From Branchiostoma belcheri (taxonomy: Eukaryota; Chordata; Leptocardii; Amphioxiformes; Branchiostomatidae): 64,000 nt of DNA. A model generated the notes under the pieces. That model made no database searches and was not told the DNA's origin. It saw nothing but the letters and a program-made list of their open reading frames with translations. This document shows, in pieces, positions 44,640-54,945 of the stretch. How positions within the stretch are numbered: position 1 is the first letter of the stretch; the number at the start of each line of letters is the position of its first letter. A program made the position numbers and the translations under genes. Where the stretch lies: contig NW_017803841.1 of the NCBI RefSeq assembly GCF_001625305.1, positions 112,283 through 176,282 on the forward strand, in the 5' to 3' direction.

Positions 44640-45073
44640 CTAAAAGGTGGATATACATTTATGAAAGAACTCACTGGAGATGGAGAGGTCAGCTGTCCAC
44701 AGCTTTTCCTCTTCCCGTACTGCCTTGCCATACCAGTTAATGTAAGGTACTGCGTGCTTGTCAACTAAAATGAAGTGCTGATGTCGGCCGAAATAGACAC
44801 AGTCATGAAACAAAAATCCAATACAAAACCATCTTTTAAAAACCATTCCCCTAGGGTAACGATGTGGTCTCAAACCAAGTAGGATGTGATCAATTTCCTG
44901 CAGGTGGTGCCCGCAGTAGTACCCTTCCTTTCTGTCCGACTTGAACCACAGGCTCATGAGACCCTTTGTTATACGCAGGAGGATACCGTGCATGTAGTCG
45001 ACGGTCATACCACTGATGAGGTTGACCTTTGGTGCCAAGAATAACCAGGGTGGGTCTTTGATTCCAGACACCT
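44640..45073 (-). pseudogene. EnSpm/CACTA-like transposase fragment, copy 2
   Basis: After an ACTAG acceptor-like site the minus strand reads GIKDPPWLFLAPKVNLISGM, TVDYMHGILLRITKGLMSLW, FKSDRKEGYYCGHHLQEIDH and ILLGLRPHRYPRGM. 'GIK.P..L.......+.G...DYMH..LL.+.K.L..LWF' and the following 'YY.G....EID..L..+.P....R' give a clear EnSpm-like assignment. The continuation to 44640 is open but less typical. It is the better-kept copy of 26990-27180. Confidence 0.7.
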
Positions 45074-45194
45074 AGTTGGACACATTGTTCAGTCTGGTCT
45101 ACCATCAGTGACATGGTTGGTGTGATAACAATGCTAAAAACCTAAATAACACCCTTCGGTTAAATTTGGGAATTCCAGTTTAATTTGGAACTGC

Positions 45195-45644
45195 TCACTT
45201 GTTAGTCTTGCCAGTTCTTTTGCCCGTTCGATGCTGGATTTTACTTCGTCCAACCGTTTGATGGCTGGACAAACGACAGTGGTTTTGTTGGTGTTGACAG
45301 GAGGAGGGCTGCTGTTGTACCCACAGTGTCCTAACAGTTTTTATCAGAACTGTAGTCCTTGTACTGGATTGTTGGATGTTTTGCACCTGACTGCATAGTG
45401 AACCTAAAGCAGTGGGGGACAGAGTGGCCAGAGATGTTTCCAGTTCATCAGACAGCCACTCTTTGTAGTCAGCCACATGCTTGATATGAAAGGCCTCGGG
45501 TGATGGAGTATATGATTTTTCAATTGTATGGATCAGCTCCAGTAGAGTGGTTGCCTCAGATCTTTTTAGAGTGGTAGAAATCCTGCTGAAAAACTGATCT
45601 ACATCTTCGTGAGTATGTCCAACAACCAAGAAACTGAGCTTCAC
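45195..45644 (-). pseudogene. DUF7869-type transposase-like exon
   Basis: Starts directly after an acceptor TTATTTTTTTCAG at 45645. Reads VKLSFLVVGHTHEDVDQFFS, RISTTLKRSEATTLLELIHT, AFHIKHVADYKEWLSDELE. 'F.++GHTHEDVDQ.FS.IS..L' is the signature of DUF7869-type proteins, multi-copy and probably mobile in cnidarians and lancelets. After about 95 residues the frame becomes Gln/Ser/Thr-rich and less typical. The stretch near 51000-51160 resembles the N-terminal region of the same kind of protein. Confidence 0.65.
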
Positions 45645-46201
45645 CTGAAAAAAATAAATAGAAATAAGATCAACAATAAGGAAATGATGGGAATTTCAAA
45701 CTTAAGCTGAGTGGAAATAAACATTATTTTTTTATTATTATCATTATACTAGTTTATTTGGATAAAGTAGAGGATTATCTAAAAGCAAATGCAGACATAA
45801 TTTTCCTAATCAATGAGAAACGTGAAATTACAAAATACATCACTCAAAAAGGTTAACATCATTTTACATTGCCTAGGAGACTCAGTCAAGGTTGAATAAA
45901 AACTCCTGCTACCCATGAGCCCTTGTGAGCCTTTGGATTATACAATTATTGAAATGGGGGAGATTTAAATATGGGTACACAACTATTGTTTATATCAAGT
46001 ATTGTATTAACCTCCTTGTTTACATATTTATATATTTATATGCCCAGTCTGGCCATCACGCGCACATCTCCCCACCTATTGCCAGTAAGACAGGATCTCT
46101 TTTAATGGTCCCCAGTGAATCATATATATATATAAATTTAAATATTATGCTATGTAACAATTCTTACAGCCTTGTTACATCTTAGCATAATGATTGTGTA
46201 C
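45645..46201. other. No recognisable gene
   Basis: AT-rich spacer with a short (TA)n tract near 46118-46134. Confidence 0.4.
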
Positions 46202-46364
46202 CTGTTTGGTAGCACAGTCACTCTCCACATTTGAAAGATGTAGATTAGTCATGATGTCATCCACCATTGCCTCTGTTGCTGTAGCGGTCAGCATCAGGAC
46301 AGGACAGCTCAGTACACTCCTGATGCTGGGTACCTTGAGGTAGTCTTCACGGAATGATGTACCC
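46202..46364 (-). pseudogene. RecQ-like helicase exon
   Basis: A consensus acceptor (AATTTACAG) ends at 46365 and a donor AAACAG|GTACAC starts at 46201. The 163-nt exon reads GTSFREDYLKVPSIRSVLSC, PVLMLTATATEAMVDDIMTN and LHLSNVESDCATKQ. 'FR.DY..+..+R......P+++LTATAT..+..DI...L.L' is RecQ motif III with its upstream block (the DEAH motif would be in the preceding exon, which I do not see). Single RecQ-like exons scattered among mobile elements suggest a decayed copy rather than a working helicase. Upstream and downstream exons were not found. Confidence 0.6.
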
Positions 46365-46808
46365 CTGTAAATTAAACATTATACAAGCTTTAGCTTAAGC
46401 TCCATTTCAACTTATATTTCAGCCTCTGATTATAGCCTCTGATAGGACTGCCACTGAATGTAGAAAACATATAGTCTGAAGTTTCATTATTAATGTACAA
46501 AACTTCCATTGGGATTAACAGGTGAATGAAGATGTGTAATTTTCCACATTGCTTTGTTCAAGGAAATCAATACTAATATAGTAACCATCTCTTCCCTTCC
46601 AACAGCACCATTGACCGAGCTTCCCCCCCTTTTCATCATGAAACTGTTTCTCCACAAAACTAAAGTCGTCACAAGTTATTAACTTTGTCCTGTTGCTACC
46701 CTGCAAATACACTAAAAAGTTATTTCAAGAAATTTCTCCTTTCTGCTCCTTTTACAGGTGCAGTTTCATACATTACACAATTTAAACTTATTCTTTCCTT
46801 TATAAATG
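46365..46808. other. No recognisable gene
   Basis: A minus-strand frame at 46515-46712 (CDDFSFVEKQFHDEKGGKLG) is open for 65 residues without a recognised domain. Confidence 0.3.
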
Positions 46809-47183
46809 TCACAAGATATTAACTCTTCCATTCTGGTCTTTAACAGTGTTATTATGGCAGTCCAAATAGCATCCCCCCCCCCACTGTTTGGTCCAAGCCT
46901 GTTGATCTTTGCTACTATCGACATGACAATCTTGTAAACAAATTATATCCACTTTCAGTTCTTTCAAGTACCTGTAAATTCCTCTTCTTATGGTTTCATC
47001 TTTCATTCCATTAAGATTCAAGGTAATGATTTGCAAAACCATAATAACACTGAGAAGGCAGAAAGGGATGTATCGAACCGGTTCCATTTTGTTTAATCTA
47101 AGGGACCCTGAAAAAAGAGGGTTAGATAAAACCAATTTAGATAAACCAATTTTAAAGAAAGGAAATTCAAGCTTTTCAGACAT
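46809..47183 (-). mobile_element. L1-type endonuclease N-terminus
   Basis: On the minus strand MVLQIITLNLNGMKDETIRR, GIYRYLKELKVDIICLQDCH and VDSSKDQQAWTKQWGGGCYL is the start of an L1/Tx1-type ORF2 endonuclease. The 'TLNLNG......R..+..+L+.....+ICLQ+.H' pattern matches the first catalytic block, although the usual Glu after LQ is Asp here. The frame ends about 125 codons in. It lies upstream of ORF1 at 43.5-44.4 kb, the wrong order for one element, so this is a separate copy. Confidence 0.7.
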
Positions 47184-47402
47184 GTATAGTAAATTAAATG
47201 TAAGTTATGCATATCAACACTCTATTTCATGGAGGTATGAGATCTAGGAACTTTCTGTCGGCGGTCATGTTCCCCCGGCGGCGCACCAGCTCAGGTGGGG
47301 TGTTCCCGCCGGCATGTCGCTGTTGCTGGTGGAGGGTGTAGAGTTCGACATGAAAGGTAAACAGGTCTATTCAGGGACCAAAAATAAATTTGTGTCTCAT
47401 AC

Positions 47403-47783
47403 TTATCTGCCAGAGTTTTGAACCTCTCCGTCTTTGGCGTCTTGCTGCAACATATGATCCCATGGCAGCAGTTCTCTTCCGAAACTGAGAGCGATTCCAT
47501 CGCATATGTCAAGTTTGGGCTCCGGACCACACTCTGGACACTGAAATCCACTGTCGTAGTTGATGTCCAAGAGGTTCAGAAAACTGTACCAAGCCAGGCG
47601 GAACTTGTTGTATGTCAGCCGGGTGTGGAAGTCGATAAATACCGCATGTCTCATGTGCTTGTAGAATGTTTGGTGGTAGTCAAACAGCGTCATTCTGACA
47701 GCAGGTCTATCATTACAAAAGAGGAATTCCCTGCTTGACTGGAGCCGCTGCTGTTTGAGCCTGGGTGTGAAAATGTACACCAA
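47403..47783 (-). pseudogene. Cys-rich module of KDZ/HMGXB3-like transposase-related protein
   Basis: The minus strand reads YHQTFYKHMRHAVFIDFHTR, LTYNKFRLAWYSFLNLLDIN, then FQCPECGPEPKLDICDGIAL and SFGRELLPW. 'F.CP.CG..P...+CDG..+.F' is the Cys-containing block seen in HMGXB3 and related KDZ-like transposase-derived proteins. I am confident that it is coding-derived and less so of the family. The frame is open for 126 codons. Confidence 0.45.
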
Positions 47784-48110
47784 AGAGGTTTAACATCCTT
47801 TTAAGACGAACAAAATAGCGTGCTCCACTTGTTCATACCATTTTGCACAAGTCAAACGGGGCAGTAGGCTCAATACATGTCGCAATCTGTATCCAAAAAG
47901 AAAACTCTGTTGTTTCTCTGCGGTGCTTACTGAAGTAGACAAATTTGTTTGTCTCTTCCCTCTTTTTTCAAGCAAGAAAGTCATTCATAGATGTGAAATG
48001 ATGAGTAGAACTAGCATGTTTTACAATATGTGACTCTTCGAGATGCCGCAGCATTGTTGTTATGTGATGTAAGACATGATCACATGTTGGGTGGAGACAT
48101 ATCGCGTTCT

Positions 48111-48573
48111 TTACTCTGACCGCTGCATCATCCTGTTGTTGCTTATGGACTCAACTTGGGTAATCGCCTTCCTCATGTGCAACATTGGGTGTATTTCCGG
48201 GCTCTCTGGCGTGTACTCCTCCATCGACTTGTTCAGCTTCTCGTAAAGGTCTTTGTTCCTCACGCCCCTCGCCACCTGCTTCTGGCGGAGTTTACCCGAG
48301 ATGCTGGTAGGGCCGGTAGCTGTTGCTCCACGGCTAACGTTGGCGATTTGTATCACCTCACCTGCCGACAGGGTCGTTGGCTCTCCATCACTGATTTCTG
48401 ATTGCTTGAGTTGAAACTGATCCCTGGCATGTTCTTCCCTGTATGCCACTCAGTGAACAACCAGGACACTTGCAGTGTTGCCATGGGCAGTCCTTCCTGT
48501 GTCCCTTCAGTTTCACACTAACTCCATGAACCTTGCAGCGCTTGTAAGTATACCCAAGTGTTTTCAGTATGAT
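48111..48573 (-). pseudogene. DM (doublesex/mab-3-type) DNA-binding domain exon
   Basis: An acceptor AATCTCCAAGCAG ends at 48574. The exon reads IILKTLGYTYKRCKVHGVSV, KLKGHRKDCPWQHCKCPGC, SL, then after a one-base shift near 48447 AYREEHARDQFQLKQSEISD and about 85 more residues to a stop at 48111. Cys, His and Gly positions match the DM domain exactly ('RC..HG....LKGH+..C.W..C.C..C.L...+......Q..L++'), except that the first zinc-binding Cys is Tyr (YKRC for CARC). The frameshift and this substitution argue for decay, or the first Cys may come from a previous exon through a different acceptor. DM proteins are sex-determination and neural transcription factors. Confidence 0.7.
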
Positions 48574-48664
48574 CTGCTTGGAGATTAGATATCAGCGTAT
48601 TGACGCAGGTAACTGACTCTTGAACACTCAAGTCTTTCCTTTGTAGAGACTTCCTCTGCCGCAG

Positions 48665-48940
48665 AAAAGAGGTGGTGGCTTAGGCGCAGCGCGAACAGAG
48701 TAAAAGGACGCCGCCTGCTTTCAAGCCGTACTCGTCCCGTGTAGTCTCGTTGACCTCCTGCATTGTGTCCATGATGGTGCTGTAGTTGTCGAGAATGCTC
48801 TGCAGTGCTGCTGTCCCTGCAGTCCAGCGTGTAGGACACAGAGGCTTGACCCTACCACTTGATTTGTCGTTTCCAGCAGCCAGTTGATTGAACAGGGTCT
48901 TCCGCTTTGGTGAGTAAAGTTCATTGGCCGATCAATTTGT
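48665..48940 (-). pseudogene. hAT transposase fragment (ZMYM1-like)
   Basis: The minus strand reads NELYSPKRKTLFNQLAAGND, KSSGRVKPLCPTRWTAGTAA, LQSILDNYSTIMDTMQEVNE and TTRDEYGLKAGGV, after which the frame shifts (LRLSHHLFSAAEEVSTKERL in another frame). '+..L.PTRWT.R..A+..+L.NY..+...+.E' is the core block of ZMYM1-like hAT proteins. It lies immediately upstream of the DM exon on the same strand. Confidence 0.65.
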
Positions 48941-49542
48941 CTTGCATCTCGAGTGGCCACTAATCTGTCTGCAGGTGTCATGTTATCAGCACCATTATAA
49001 GCCTGTCACCGGCACAGCTGTAGAGGAATGCCTGTCCGCGGCACAGCTGTAGAGGAATGCCTGTCCGGAGGAGGTTGTCTTTGATCGCTGTGGGTGATAG
49101 CTTGTATAGTCCAAGACTGCCTCGGGGAACTCAGTATTACCCGATCATACTTAAAGTGCTCCTTTCAAAAGATTTTTTTCCACTTTTGTCAAAGCGCCTG
49201 CAAGCTTCACACCACAATAATTTGGATTTCCCTTGTCTTATACATGTGCGTCGTGGGTTCCTTCATCCAGACATTCTCATTACTCATCGGAATACAGTGA
49301 CTGCATAAAACAAAATCATGATATATTTGTAATATCAGTGGACTTAAGTGTAGAGAATGCATCGATCGGAAGACTATGACTTTGTCCATTCTGTTCAAAC
49401 GAGATAGAAGATGAATGCGTCACTTTTCTATATTTTTCTACACATTGTTCACGATACGATAGCGCACAAACTGTTTAACTTTATTTCTACCTTCCTATCA
49501 GAATTTTACCTAACGAAAGTCGGTACATAAATCTATATCACT
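48941..49542. repeat. 28-bp tandem duplication in otherwise unassigned sequence
   Basis: CGGCACAGCTGTAGAGGAAT plus GCCTGTCC is repeated at 49010-49037 and 49039-49066. The rest shows no recognisable gene. Confidence 0.7.
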
Positions 49543-49650
49543 GTAATCACCATGATGGGGCGACAACCTCTGCGGCTGCTCATGTTGAAGCCCTTCTCGT
49601 AGAATGTGCTGAGAAGATCGAAGTATCGATGCCTTCTGCTCCCATCACTG
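49543..49650 (-). pseudogene. Tyrosine recombinase C-terminal fragment
   Basis: The minus strand reads SVMGAEGIDTSIFSAHSTRR then AST, a stop, AAAEVVAPS. 'AGIDTS.F.AHSTR.AS.SAA' is the conserved box II (HxxR, here HSTR) of tyrosine recombinases carried by Crypton/DIRS-like animal elements. The catalytic Tyr region further downstream is not seen, and the TGA in the middle marks decay. Confidence 0.6.
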
Positions 49651-50380
49651 ATTTTTCTACTGGGTGTTGATCGTCATCCTCTGGTGCAGCATGACGTACT
49701 CCCTCTGGTGGACTTATGGTGTGAGAAGTCCTTTCAAGGTTTTGGGTGGCTCTTTCTCCAGCTCCTCATTCCGGAAGGCTATCACCTCCTCGCCAACCAA
49801 CCCGAGCAACATAAAAACACAGCTTCTGTGATATCTGAGGCTAACGTGGATATGTGGGTCAGTTCGAATTGACGAAGTATGCCAGTCTGTGTACCTGAAG
49901 GATGTATTTTCCTCCAATCAGGGGCCGAGCAACATAACTGTCATATCCGTCTGTGTCGATATAGCATGTCCAGATTGTTCATATCTGCACTCCTTCATTG
50001 TAGCATGAATAATGCTAACAAAGCCTAAGATTTATGCACCTGACTTCTAAGTGTACTTGCCAGCTTTTCCCTCTCGTATAGGTCCTGTACTGTGCTGCAG
50101 GCTTCTGCCGTTTCATCATCACCATGCAGCACCGCTGCTGTACGTGTGTACGCAAGCCACGCAATATAAATCTCCTCCTCCATGAGTTTAAGCAGCTTGA
50201 GGTATATGCCTAGGCTGAAGTGTAGACCAGATATCACTTTGACCATCTGATGGCAATTTACAATCTATAGTCATATAATGTTCATTAAGTGATTTACCAA
50301 TTGCATACTAGCTACCCACCTTTGTGTCTCCAATTCTTCCTCTTCTCACAGCCAGGCGTCTACCTGTCGTCTCTGCAGAG
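49651..50380. other. Unassigned stretch with exon-like minus frames
   Basis: Minus-strand frames at 49714-49917 and 50025-50246 (LVGEEVIAFRNEELEKEPPK; LYEREKLASTLRSQVHKS) look like parts of a coding relic, perhaps the recombinase's upstream region, but no domain is recognised. Confidence 0.3.
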
Positions 50381-50748
50381 CGTCGTCTTGTTGTGTACGC
50401 TGCTCGTCTTGTGTACGCTGCCCGTCTTCTTGTTGTGTACGCTGCCCGTCTTCTTGTTGTGTACGCTGCTCGTCGTCTTGTTGTGTACGCTGCTCGTCGT
50501 CTTGTTGTGTACGCTGCCCGTCGTCTTGTTGTGTACGCTGCTCGTCGTCTTGTTGTGTACGCTGCTCGTCTTGTGTACGCTGCCCGTCTTCTTGTTGTGT
50601 ACGCTGCTCGTCGTCTTGTTGTGTACGCTGCTCGTCGTCTTGTTGTGTACGCTGCCCGTCGTCTTGTTGTGTACGCTGCCCGTCGTCTTGTTGTGTACGC
50701 TGCGCGTCGTCTTGTTGTGTACGCTGCGCGTCGTCTTGTTGTGTACGC
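50381..50748. repeat. 24-bp minisatellite with 18-bp variants
   Basis: Sixteen copies of a GTCGTCTTGTTGTGTACGCT unit (24 bp with GCYC), two of them shortened by 6 bp. All period lengths are multiples of 3, so frames stay open on both strands; the minus-strand readings are Gln/Asp/Arg/Thr repeats such as QRTQQDD. Unit variation is limited to YC and TC/TT positions, which suggests recent expansion. Confidence 0.95.
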
Positions 50749-50999
50749 GTTTTTTGCGACAATTATTGTGGCGTGGCGGAGAGGATCTCGTGTCTGTCTC
50801 CCTGCGATACGTCGGGCGCTTCTTAGGCTTAGATGTCGTTCCAAAGATCTCCCAGGTGTTTGTCGACACGCTTCGTTAACGGGGGCTCGTCCTGCAAGTC
50901 TCGGACTATAGGGGCTTCGGCGTCGCTTGCCTGACCTGGTGATGTCTCAAATATGTCCACATGATGTGGTACCTTAAAATAAGTGAGTGGCTTGTGCCA

Positions 51000-51160
51000 C
51001 TGGTACTTAATTGTGGTATTTTTAGTTTTGGGAACTCCCTCTTCCATATTTCCATGAATCTAGTCTCTTTCAGTGCATCCTTGTCCTCCCAGTGGTCTTC
51101 TCTATATATTTCGAAGATGTCTGCTTTTGTGGCGCATTGCGGGAGGTGGACATTCTCGCT
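51000..51160 (-). pseudogene. DUF7869-associated N-terminal exon
   Basis: The minus strand reads SENVHLPQCATKADIFEIYR, EDHWEDKDALKETRFMEIWK and REFPKLKIPQ. 'LP...TK.DI+..Y..............F...W...FP.+KIP' is the region found before the DUF7869 core in these proteins. It lies just upstream, on the same strand, of the 24-bp minisatellite, and is probably one exon of a separate copy from 45.2-45.6 kb. Confidence 0.5.
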
Positions 51161-52149
51161 GCATGGCGTCCCCGAATCTTTTGGCGTAGCTCTCGAGCCA
51201 GCCTTTTGCCATCAGGTACTTTTTGGAGTGGTACACCATTCCTGTTCGGACACTTTCTCTTCTCTAGCCTCGTACTTCTTTTTGATCTGATAGAATCTAA
51301 AGAAATAATAAATGATAAGAAGACATGACAAGAGACTGCAGTGGACATGGGTGACGAACCCCTTGTAACGTTCTGGATACATTGTCTTGGCGATATAGTA
51401 CAATACCCCTTAGTATTTACGAGTATTGAGTGTTATATCCATCACAGAAAACATGTTTAACGAGGTTTCCTGTATATCTGAGTTCTAAAAGCCAGTATTT
51501 ACCTGGATTAACCAGACTAACTCGTGAGTTAAGAAGACGACAATTAAACAAAATGCCACCCACCTCTATGTCTGCCAGGTACCCTTCCAGCCAAGCTGGA
51601 TTGTGCCCCTCATCGTCAAAAAGACGGTAAGGGCAAAGGCTGAAATGTGAAAGATCTTCGAATGGACTGCTGCCGGGCACGTCCCAGATGGCGTCTTAGT
51701 TGGTGGGACTTTTGGCATGGTTGTGACGGGCGAGGTAGATTGAGTGGCCCTCCTATCTGTTGTCACAGTGAAGGCAGCTGTGCGTGTTTTCTTTCGCAAT
51801 ACAATAGTGTAACAATTGGTCTAAGTATAACACTAGAGTTCCCCGATGCCATACCTTGGCCAAATGCTGTTAATCTTTATGACTGGCAAATCATAGATTA
51901 TTGCCATTATTGTGCAAATAGGATCCACATTTTCAAGAATTATATCAGTTTATGACATTCCCAACCGAAAACGAGTGTAATACTTAAGGGTTAATGACCC
52001 GCCCGAGGTGAATATGGTGTGATAAAGCCTTGTCAGTTGCTATAACCACCGAATAAAGTCACCAAGTGAGCGCAGCGAACCGGGGTTTATAGTCTGACCA
52101 GGACAACACAGGACAGAAGACAGTGGAGAGCGGTGGAGGCCCGCATCGT
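51161..52149. other. Unassigned; one exon-like minus frame
   Basis: Minus strand 51735-51570 reads SPFEDLSHFSLCPYRLFDDE then GHNPAWLEGYLADIE, ending at a donor-like ATAGAG|GTGGGT near 51568. No domain is recognised. The rest is non-coding. Confidence 0.3.
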
Positions 52150-53320
52150 CGACAGATGACTACAGCGGCGAAGATGATGATGATAACGGCATCAGGCAGC
52201 TTTTCCCTGGCTAAAAAAACAACTGTCATTTAAGGCACGTAAAGCGGTGTACAGCTTAAAATCTCTTACCCGTTCCTGTATCCCTAAAGTGTCTACTGAG
52301 AATATTTGATATTTATGGTATATATGAAGCCAATGATTCTGCGAAATTTGGGGCAAAGAAGCCATAAATGACAATTCACCAGTTGAAATTACTCACCTTC
52401 GTTACTTTAAGAATATATTAGGGGTTTTTAGAAATAGTAGTAATTTAGCATCTAGGGCTGAATTGGGCAGACTGCTATTAGATATAGATATTTCACTACG
52501 TATTACATAAATTTCATATTTGCTCCGACTTGTACTAGATGGATTGTAATAGACATCCGTTGCAAGCCGATGCTCTTCTGTTTCAACAAAATGCGCATTG
52601 TCAGAGAAGAACCTTGCTACAACGTTTGGAAGAAATATTAGATTCTAGTGGATATTCTTATTTGTTCTATTCATGTAACTCTACTTGTGACATCAAAACT
52701 GTATGCACCATGTTAAGGTTAAGGATTTCTGATATGTATAAACAAACTATTTCCCACAAGTTAAATATTGATTCTGGTAAGCTAAGGTTCTGCAAAAAAT
52801 TAAAACAACATATTCTATGGAAGAATACCTGGACTTTCACAATCGCTCTGCAATAAGTAAATTACGAATGTGCACACCCTCTCGAAATTGAGAGAGGGCG
52901 GTACAAGAAGCTCCAAGTGTATGAACGAATGTACGTTGAACATTGTACATTGTACGTTGAATACGGTGGAAGACGAAACGCATTTTATCTCAAATTGTAC
53001 CCTCTATAGCAATGAGCTAAATGGACTCTTTGACTTAGCCTACAAATTCTACCCAAACTTTCACACATACAAATGAAAACTACCCTCCTCTTAACATCCG
53101 AAAACCCACAAATTACAGAAAAAGTGGAATCCTTTGTCTTCCTCTGTCTTCAAAAAAGAAGCCAAGCCCAGTAGTTTTTACTAGTAGTTTCTTAGTAGTT
53201 ATCAGTACTTCTATTACTAATTGTATGTTTTTATACCATATGTTTCTTCTGTTCCTGCAATTAGCCCTCGGGCAAGAATTTGCAATAAAACAATTATTAT
53301 TGATTCAATCACGCAATTTT
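52150..53320 (+). mobile_element. Non-LTR retrotransposon 3' region, decayed
   Basis: The plus strand carries, in shifting frames, AISKLRMCTPSRN, ERGRYKKLQVYER, VEDETHFISNCTLYSNELNG and LFDLAYKFYPNF, the same C-terminal tail as at 41.2-41.5 kb. Upstream is SDMYKQTISHKLNIDSGKLR. After the stop at about 53076 a 3'UTR runs to GCCCTCGGGCAAGAATTTGC, AATAAAACAATTATTATT near 53310, a typical 3' end with short tandem tail. Several stops and a frame change near 52880 show decay. Confidence 0.65.
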
Positions 53321-54149
53321 CCTGGGTTACAAATACAAACAGTTGTAGTAAAATGCAAAAAAAATTCTCTCTTTAGATGCGTCGACGAATTAAGGTTATA
53401 CAGCCAGGTAATGAGGTACACAAGAAAATAGTTTCTGAAGGAACTAGACATATTTTGAAAACTTTCAGGGTTCAGACGTTTCAAGTAGGATCCACTACTT
53501 TTCGTTAGTGAGTGTCTCTTCGGAGGCCATTGAAAAGTTCCCCAACCGAAGCTTCCCTGATTTCTCAGAACTTTCCACTACAGCCAGAATTTATCAGGTG
53601 CACGTACTGAGGTTGGCTTATGTATGACGTCAGACATGCCCTGTCGGACGTTGACCGGACAGGTAACTTTGAATGAACCTCCTGCCTTATTTTGTCATAA
53701 TGTAGACTTCACCTGCTACGCCAGAGAGTTCAGCTAAATTTTTGACCGGACAAAAACTTTGAGTAACCATAGTAAAAGGGGGTGCCGGCAAGACTATCGT
53801 GTTTATAGACAGACCATTGGATAGACCGGTGATCGTTGGAATATGTACACGTCAAGTAAAGTAAAATCCTACAAATATTGTCATTCCACCTCGAAGTACA
53901 CAAGCTTTAAAAAGTAGTAAAAATCCATGGAAAGAGAATAATTCCCATGCATCCGAAAATCTTTACAAGTTGAAGGTCTCCAGCATCGGGCTTAAACTCT
54001 GTCCAGACTGCCGACAGTCTTCTGATGTTTGCGGTCTAAAGTCCACAAGTTATTTTTGCCGTTCGGTGCAAACAAGTGGACCAACCTACCTGGATGTTTA
54101 TCGCCGATTTGATTGACGTTTGATTGTAACGGCAGTTTCCTCACCATGG
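53321..54149. other. No recognisable gene
   Basis: Unassigned sequence between the retrotransposon tail and the CpG-rich segment. Confidence 0.4.
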
Positions 54150-54471
54150 TAACGGCGTCATGTTATATAGCCGGGTCCTGACGCTGTGGGCAGTTCGGCG
54201 GGGCTTCGGCCCGGGCCGGCGGACGGAACAGGGACGGGCGGGACGCGCTTTCTCATGGACTTAGTTTAGTGTTACCTGGGGTACAACTACACATAGGGAC
54301 GCCTGTTGGGGACACTCTTGCCCCCCAGCCCTACTTTGTGTGGGAAAGCGCTTTCTACCAGACTTATTATGGTATTGTCTGGGTTAGAGACTAGAGGAAT
54401 CGCGCGACCAGCCCTCCGGCTCTACTTTGTGTTGTAACTGTCGTGGACTTATTTTGCTTGTCTGTGTAAGT
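54150..54471 (+). promoter_or_regulatory. Candidate CpG-rich promoter and non-coding first exon
   Basis: A TATA-like TGTTATATAGCC at 54161-54172 is followed at about 20 bp by a strongly CpG-rich stretch (GGCGGGGCTTCGGCCCGGGC near 54200). A consensus donor GTAAGT lies at 54466-54471. The coding gene at 58452 has a clear 5'UTR acceptor at 58421, so an upstream non-coding exon must exist; this is the best candidate in the window. It is an inference without transcript evidence, and the intron would be about 4 kb. Confidence 0.35.
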
Positions 54472-54945
54472 TTCAAGCGGGTTTCCGCAGACATTGGATT
54501 TCCGTATTGGACAGTGACCAGGACTCTTGCCTCTGTAGATCAAAACAAAAGACTTAACCGTCACCCGTACATATCGTCGTTGAATGGACGATTCTCGACA
54601 CCACCTTGATGAGGCATTTTACCACGGAACTGAAAACTTTGTGAGGTTTTCTCAAAGTTTTCAAGCCTTCTGACTCTTGTACATAAAACGTGAGTACATG
54701 CTCTGTTTACATCTATAGTATTGTATTGTGTACTGGGTAATGTACCATACATTTTTAGGATGTACAGAAACGCGACATGAAAGAGAGTCAAGTAAAAAAT
54801 GTAGACCAATGCATTCATTACTTTGTCACCGCAAAGTCGCAATTTGAAATGTGAGCCTTAGATAAAACATAAGTTTTTTTTTTAATTGCTAGTGAAGGCT
54901 TCATGTACAGTACATTACGAATGGCCAAAAGTGCAAACTCCGTAG

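Noticed and set aside
43460-47183. One full L1-type element made of the endonuclease and ORF1 pieces
   Set aside because: ORF2 endonuclease lies upstream of ORF1 on the same strand, the wrong order, with EnSpm, DUF7869 and RecQ pieces between.
50289-50911. Open frames of 138-196 residues on both strands
   Set aside because: They are produced by the 24-bp minisatellite, whose period is a multiple of 3; no start or splice evidence.
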